A stretch of DNA of 10,407 bases from positions 1 to 10,407 of the forward strand of contig CAILWD010000640.1 of assembly GCA_903837815.1 (NCBI GenBank). The letters are read 5' to 3'. A model generated the notes under the pieces. That model searched no databases. It had not been told where the DNA came from and saw only the letters and a list, made by a program, of their open reading frames with translations. Source of the stretch: an uncultured Chloroflexota bacterium. Its GTDB lineage: Bacteria; Chloroflexota; Anaerolineae; Anaerolineales; Villigracilaceae. Shown here piece after piece: positions 7,164-10,407 of this stretch (within the stretch, counting starts at the first letter, position 1; each line of letters starts with the position of its first letter). A program made the translations under genes and the position numbers.

Positions 7164-7664
7164 ATGACTATGATCGACGAGACAAACGAATCCACGGCAG
7201 ATATTTTGTGCAAATCCTGCGGCTTGTGTTGCAGCGGACATTTGTTCATCTGGGCAAAACTCCGACCCTCCGAGTTGGACCGCGCCGAGGCTTGGGGACT
7301 GAAGGTATTTCGGGACGACCCCACCCAGCGGGGGTTTAGCCTGCCCTGTCCGCTTTGGGACGGTCAATGCACAATTCATACCTCTCCGCATTATCCGCAT
7401 GTTTGTCGTGAATATAAGTGCAAACTGCTCAAGGAAGTGATCGCTGAAAATGCCCCTCTGCCCGAGGCGCTTACAATGATTGAACAGGCAAAAGGAATGC
7501 TCCATGAATTGAAGGCGCTTTTGCCTGTTTCGGAGAACTCTAATTTCCGCGAGCGTTTTGTGGCACACTTCGAAAAATCAGCCGACGCGGAATTTCGGCA
7601 CAAGGCGAATGACTTGCTGGCTTTCTATGAAAATATCTTTGGGGTGAAAGGTCTGCTTGATTAG
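7164..7664 (+). CDS. CxxCxxCC (YkgJ-type) metal-cluster protein
   Basis: The 166-residue cytoplasmic protein has eight cysteines in the family pattern: CKSCGLCC (Cys16, 19, 22, 23), then Cys62 in LPCPLWDGQC, Cys69, Cys81 in HVCREYKC and Cys86. This is the CxxCxxCC family, often annotated as YkgJ or as a zinc- or iron-sulfur-cluster protein. Its biochemical role is not settled. The C-terminal half is helical without clear motifs. The frame is open back to an ATG at 7017, but the first 49 residues would contain a sigma70-type promoter and are unlike the family. The ATG at 7164, just after that promoter, is preferred, with 7170 as a close alternative. It is divergent from the UbiA gene and followed by the edge of an AT-rich insert. 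No partner is implied by the context. Confidence 0.85.
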   Translation: MTMIDETNESTADILCKSCGLCCSGHLFIWAKLRPSELDRAEAWGLKVFRDDPTQRGFSLPCPLWDGQCTIHTSPHYPHVCREYKCKLLKEVIAENAPLPEALTMIEQAKGMLHELKALLPVSENSNFRERFVAHFEKSADAEFRHKANDLLAFYENIFGVKGLLD

Positions 7665-7680
7665 ATTTGCGGAGGGGTGA

Positions 7681-7703
7681 TTTTCTGCTTGGGAGCAGGA
7701 AAA
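7681..7703. other. Imperfect hairpin after the CxxCxxCC gene
   Basis: ttttctgct (7681-7689) pairs with agcaggaaaa (7694-7703) with one bulged base and a 4-base loop. It starts 17 bp after the stop of the plus-strand gene and lies 89 bp beyond the stop of the minus-strand insert gene. It could end transcripts in either direction. On the minus strand the stem begins in a T-run but has no T-tract after it, so this is a weak candidate. Confidence 0.35.
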
Positions 7704-7725
7704 ACTTGAAGCGAGGAAAATGCTT

Positions 7726-7754
7726 GACGCGAAGCGTGCCGCACGCGAAGCGTC
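7726..7754. repeat. GC-rich 29-bp dyad with symmetric GAA interruptions
   Basis: The order is gacgc, gaa, gcgtgc, c, gcacgc, gaa, gcgtc. The outer 5-bp and inner 6-bp arms are perfect inverted copies, interrupted by the same gaa on both sides. It also reads as a direct repeat of acgcgaagcgt (7727-7737 and 7743-7753, period 16). It lies 22 bp outside the left inverted repeat of the AT-rich insert. Such bulged stems occur in recombination sites and in REP-type elements. Confidence 0.6.
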
Positions 7755-7776
7755 CCACACGTCAGGTGCATGCTTT

Positions 7777-7786
7777 GTTAGGTGGC
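7777..7786. repeat. Left 10-bp inverted repeat of the AT-rich insert
   Basis: gttaggtggc here is the exact inverse of gccacctaac at 9380-9389. The base composition changes just inside it. A catgct word lies 2 bp outside (7769-7774). At the right end the same word lies 12 bp outside. This is consistent with a boundary of a mobile cassette. Confidence 0.55.
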
Positions 7787-7791
7787 GTTGC

Positions 7792-8529
7792 CTATTTTTG
7801 TACTTGTTGCAGTGAAAGTATCCAAAACAAAAGAACAACGGCGATGATTAATACTATGATTAAGGTAGCAATGACTATCACTACCTTAAATTTTGAGTTT
7901 GATAGTTGCTCTTTTTGAAGGTGTTCAGAATCAATAACTAGTCCTAAAACTTGGAAATTCTGTTCCTTTTGTAATGCAAACGTGCGAAAAGACGATAAAT
8001 ATTTAACACTGTCTTCTAATACTCTTGTTTCAACAATATTCCATTGATTTTGACTGTTATAAATGGATGCAAAAACAGTCTGTTTGCCATCATAGATTTT
8101 TTTGGGTTTGCTATTGACAACAGGCTTTTCTATCCCCTTATTATGAATTAAACTTTCTCTGAGAAAATCAACGTTATTTACGTCTAGCGAAGTGAAAATA
8201 TCCATTCTGCGAATGAATGCGTTCTCAATACCTGAAATTTGATGAGAAATGATTTTCTCCGCTTCATATCTATCTAATATGATAATAAAACTTACGACTG
8301 GGGTTACAATGCTATTTGTAGCAACCGAGTAACTTAACGCATACATTTGAGGAAGTGATTTAAGCGCAGTAAATGCAAGCGAACGCACACCCGCATACCT
8401 CTTCCATTTTGAGCCTTGCGGTAAAGCGCTTTTCAATAACTCGGCTTTCAAATCACTGCTAATTGGCGTTTCTGCAAAGACATTAAATGCCACATCAGAC
8501 AGGAATACTAAACAATACTCGGCTTTCAT
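7792..8529 (-). CDS. Hypothetical protein with a C-terminal membrane anchor
   Basis: I do not recognise this 245-residue family. About 210 soluble residues are followed by one strongly hydrophobic segment (about 214-239) and the short tail SLQQVQK. This is the layout of a tail-anchored membrane protein with its main domain in the cytoplasm. The N-terminus (MKAEYCLVFLSDVAFNVFAE) is not a convincing signal peptide. Short strands such as VVSFIIIL (78-85) and QTVFASIYN (150-158) suggest an alpha/beta fold. The start ATG lies 5 nt after the stop of the GTPase gene, with no clear ribosome binding site, so translation is probably coupled. That spacing makes it a likely working partner of the GTPase, for example an effector, activator or membrane recruiter. 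It is AT-rich compared with the flanking genome, which suggests transfer. Confidence 0.75.
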   Translation of the reverse strand: MKAEYCLVFLSDVAFNVFAETPISSDLKAELLKSALPQGSKWKRYAGVRSLAFTALKSLPQMYALSYSVATNSIVTPVVSFIIILDRYEAEKIISHQISGIENAFIRRMDIFTSLDVNNVDFLRESLIHNKGIEKPVVNSKPKKIYDGKQTVFASIYNSQNQWNIVETRVLEDSVKYLSSFRTFALQKEQNFQVLGLVIDSEHLQKEQLSNSKFKVVIVIATLIIVLIIAVVLLFWILSLQQVQK

Positions 8530-8534
8530 TTTGT

Positions 8535-9335
8535 TTATCTTGACTTGTTAGTCAAGGGCACTCTAAGTGATAAATCGAGAATCGAAGATACATTCACAAA
8601 CAATTCTTTTCCGCCAAGATTTTCGATTAATTCCCACGAATCGCCGAAACCTTCATATCTTCCTGTTACTCCAATCGGCTTATGCCACTTTATTCTATTG
8701 TTCATCAATGTATTGTTTAACTCTGTAAGGGCTTCAAAATACCAGTCGGTGAATATGGGCAGAGAATACCCTTGCGCTTCCCAAGCGTCTCGTTTATTAA
8801 CGAGAGGAAGAACTAACCTACAATGGTCTGCAACCACTGGACTAACGTATAAAATTTCCATAAGTTCCTGAATGGCTTTTACATGTTCTTCGTAGCGAAC
8901 TCTGATTGGATGACTTTTATCTTTTGGCAAATTTCCTTTTGGAGGACACCGATATGCTTCTTCATACTCCATTGCACGAGGGGCATGGTCGAGGAGAATA
9001 ACAATTGCCAAAGGTCGAACTTCATTCAGCATTCTGTGCCTGTCATTTTTAAAAACTTCATCCCCGCCAACATCTGTAACCATGAAAACATCTTTATTTT
9101 CGCCTTCATTGGCAAGATGAACTTCTGCGCCGATAGTATGAGTAATCATCTTAAGTTCTTCTGGACTCTTACCTGTTGATTTTTCAAGCATAGTAGTTTT
9201 TCCAGCCCCTGATGCCCCGTGCAAGAATAAAGAACCTTGCTTTCTAAATAGGGAATTACCAGAATTGGTTTTGGTTCTGTCTTTCATTTGAAGATTTAAG
9301 TTCAAAACCATCAATTTCATATCAAAGAGACTCAT
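8535..9335 (-). CDS. Arf/MglA-like small GTPase
   Basis: The 266-residue protein has the motifs of a P-loop GTPase: GASGAGKT (40-47) as Walker A, HTIGAEV with Thr67 as the likely switch I residue, DVGGDE (88-93) as Walker B/switch II, and VNKRDAW with NKRD (180-183) for guanine recognition. TIG and DVGG resemble Arf, Sar and MglA-type proteins. The usual Arf glutamine after DVGG is aspartate here. An insertion of charged residues follows strand 4 (about 119-150). The start at 9335 is preferred because aaggag sits 7 nt upstream. A TTG at 9353 in the same frame would add six residues but overlaps that ribosome binding site. It is followed after 5 nt by the membrane-anchored protein gene, so the two form an operon. 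It probably switches a membrane-linked process, but the target is unknown. Confidence 0.85.
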   Translation of the reverse strand: MSLFDMKLMVLNLNLQMKDRTKTNSGNSLFRKQGSLFLHGASGAGKTTMLEKSTGKSPEELKMITHTIGAEVHLANEGENKDVFMVTDVGGDEVFKNDRHRMLNEVRPLAIVILLDHAPRAMEYEEAYRCPPKGNLPKDKSHPIRVRYEEHVKAIQELMEILYVSPVVADHCRLVLPLVNKRDAWEAQGYSLPIFTDWYFEALTELNNTLMNNRIKWHKPIGVTGRYEGFGDSWELIENLGGKELFVNVSSILDLSLRVPLTNKSR

Positions 9336-9370
9336 GTTTATACTCCTTATCAAAAGCGGATATTGTTCTT

Positions 9371-9376
9371 ATTATA
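9371..9376 (-). promoter_or_regulatory. TATAAT -10 box of the GTPase operon
   Basis: The minus strand reads TATAAT here, 35 bp before the GTPase start codon, giving a leader of about 29 nt with aaggag in it. The -35 region (about 9394-9399, minus-strand ATAAAC) is a poor match to TTGACA and is overlapped by a dyad. This suggests a regulated or activator-dependent promoter. Confidence 0.55.
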
Positions 9377-9379
9377 CTA

Positions 9380-9389
9380 GCCACCTAAC
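9380..9389. repeat. Right 10-bp inverted repeat of the AT-rich insert
   Basis: gccacctaac is the exact inverse of gttaggtggc at 7777-7786. It sits between the -10 and -35 positions of the GTPase promoter, so the -10 box is inside the unit and the -35 region is outside it. The AT-rich DNA continues outward to about 9460, so the boundary of the transferred piece may be broader than the repeat. Confidence 0.55.
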
Positions 9390-9396
9390 TATGGTT

Positions 9397-9418
9397 TATA
9401 CAGCATGTAGACTGTATA
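9397..9418. promoter_or_regulatory. Operator-like 22-bp dyad
   Basis: tatacag (9397-9403) and ctgtata (9412-9418) are perfect 7-bp inverted copies with an 8-bp spacer. The size fits a site for a dimeric repressor or activator. It overlaps the expected -35 region of the GTPase operon. It could also be the stem of a terminator for the upstream minus-strand gene, whose stop is at 9462, but no T-tract follows. Confidence 0.45.
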
Positions 9419-9461
9419 GCACCTTATATATTGTTTTGCCCGATTATAAATCCAATTTCCC

Positions 9462-10407
9462 TCACTCCTTCGTCACAATATACTTGTGGATCAAATGCGC
9501 ATACTGGTTTTGTAACCGAATGAAGTGATTCTGCACCGCGTCGGCTTCGGCGCCTTCGGGGGCGAGGAAACGCCCGACCTCCACGCCGTGACGGGCGATC
9601 TCGCGGCAGACGGCTTCGGTGATCAACTCTGCCAGCAACACCTGTCCCTGCACGGTGGTGTCGAGACGGTCCTGGTCGTCGAGGTAGAGTCCCACCGACG
9701 GTGCGCCCGTGGCGATGACGATGCTCGAATTGACGCGGTCAAAGTAGACGCGCTGGCGCGGGTCCATGCGGTCATCGAAAATGATGTCGGTGAAGAGGGC
9801 GTTGCTGCTTCTGGAAAGTTCGAAAGCCATGGCTTCTTTTTTCGAGCGGACTTGCACCTGAACCTGCGCCCGATGTTTTCCGATGTAGGCGGTCACCGTC
9901 CCTTCGCCGCCCACCTGTCTGCCTTCCACTTTGACTCGCGCCTGCCCGATGGTTGGGTCATGTTTATGCGGCTGGATTACCACCTGCTGGGTCAAAACGA
10001 TCACTTCGGGGCTGTTCGAGATGATCGAGGCGGTCGCTCCCACGTTGGCGTTCTCCACCAGTCGGACGAGCAGGCTCAGGGTGATGGTCTGTCCCGTCTG
10101 GACGTACGCCCGCTCGGGGAAAAATCCCATGCCTGAGGGTGGCAGTTCGATCTTCCTGTGGACTTCGTCATCCTTCCGCTCCGACAATTCCAGCAGGGCA
10201 ATCGAGTTCAATTCGTGCAGCGCTTTGTCGATCTTCTCGCGCAGACGTTTGTCCAGCCGTGTCTGCTCCTCGTGCATGGCGTTTACCGTGTCCTCAAGCT
10301 GCCGGATATCGAGCTCGGCATTTACCAAATCGATCTGGCTGGCGAAGCGATCCAGGTCCAGTGGCTCCATCTGCGGAGGGTAAAGAAAATTGGTGATCGC
10401 AAGTCCA
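9462..10407 (-). CDS. C-terminal part of a large protein with coiled-coil and Ig-like regions (start outside window)
   Basis: I do not recognise this protein with certainty. The frame stays open to the window edge (12 codons, reading GLAITNFLYPPQ, before the Met at 10370-10368). That Met has no ribosome binding site, so the gene very probably begins beyond the window. From that Met, residues 12-65 are charged and heptad-like, suggesting a coiled coil. Residues about 84-176 (AYVQTGQTITLSLLVRL to AQVQVQV) alternate like an Ig-type beta sandwich. Residues about 185-300 are mixed, with a helical end. No catalytic motif is visible in this part. My weak suspicion is the tail of a GHKL/HSP90-like ATP-binding protein, and the N-terminus would decide. 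It is GC-rich like the core genome, unlike the insert beside it. It is on the same strand as the GTPase operon but separated by 126 bp. Confidence 0.7.
   Translation of the reverse strand, partial: GLAITNFLYPPQMEPLDLDRFASQIDLVNAELDIRQLEDTVNAMHEEQTRLDKRLREKIDKALHELNSIALLELSERKDDEVHRKIELPPSGMGFFPERAYVQTGQTITLSLLVRLVENANVGATASIISNSPEVIVLTQQVVIQPHKHDPTIGQARVKVEGRQVGGEGTVTAYIGKHRAQVQVQVRSKKEAMAFELSRSSNALFTDIIFDDRMDPRQRVYFDRVNSSIVIATGAPSVGLYLDDQDRLDTTVQGQVLLAELITEAVCREIARHGVEVGRFLAPEGAEADAVQNHFIRLQNQYAHLIHKYIVTKE

Noticed and set aside
7700..7786. Complete integron attC site at the left boundary
   Set aside because: Only the GTTRRRY-like box is visible. I could not find a matching RYYYAAC box at the expected distance, so only a boundary resemblance is claimed.
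9336..9353. TTG start for the GTPase at 9353
   Set aside because: It would place the aaggag ribosome binding site of the ATG at 9335 inside the coding region. The ATG start is better supported.
9525..10136. 203-codon plus-strand open frame
   Set aside because: It is antisense to the GC-rich minus-strand gene. The minus frame is longer, continues past the window edge and shows domain-like patterns.

Overview
The window reads as a chromosomal segment of a Gram-negative-type environmental bacterium. The best guess is a member of the Chloroflexota (Anaerolineae-like). That guess rests on the fused transaldolase/phosphoglucose isomerase, the style of the core protein sequences and the intergenic repeats. 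It is an inference from memory of such genomes, not from a search. Most of the window is GC-rich (38 of 60 bases at 9601-9660). A stretch from about 7787 to 9460 is clearly AT-richer (18 of 60 at 8221-8280, 23 of 60 at 8821-8880).

Region 1 (1-3908, plus strand) is a sugar-phosphate operon: the 3' end of a transketolase gene, rpiB (ribose-5-phosphate isomerase B) and one 890-residue protein that fuses transaldolase to phosphoglucose isomerase. Together they cover the non-oxidative pentose phosphate pathway and connect fructose-6-phosphate to glucose-6-phosphate. The two gaps inside this operon carry repeats: a folded palindromic element (512-596) and a CT-rich 21-bp tandem repeat framed by short inverted arms (1077-1163). 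A 15-bp hairpin (3876-3908) closes the operon.

Region 2 (3910-7664) holds unlinked housekeeping-like genes. These are a minus-strand AhpD/carboxymuconolactone decarboxylase-like protein, a tandem pair of paralogous six-helix membrane proteins of unrecognised function, a minus-strand UbiA-family prenyltransferase, and a divergent CxxCxxCC (YkgJ-type) metal-cluster protein. The last has a strong sigma70-type promoter placed so that its transcript should be leaderless.

Region 3 (about 7665-9460) is the most interesting part. It is an AT-rich insert bounded by a perfect 10-bp inverted repeat (7777-7786 and 9380-9389). It encodes, on the minus strand, an Arf/MglA-like small GTPase followed 5 nt later by a protein with a single C-terminal membrane anchor. 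A GC-rich 29-bp palindrome lies outside the left end. A 22-bp operator-like dyad overlaps the promoter region at the right end. The arrangement suggests a mobile two-gene cassette in which a GTPase works with a membrane-anchored partner.

Region 4 (9462-10407, minus strand) is the C-terminal part of a larger protein with coiled-coil, Ig-like beta-sandwich and helical segments. Its start lies beyond the window. No rRNA, tRNA or CRISPR array was seen.
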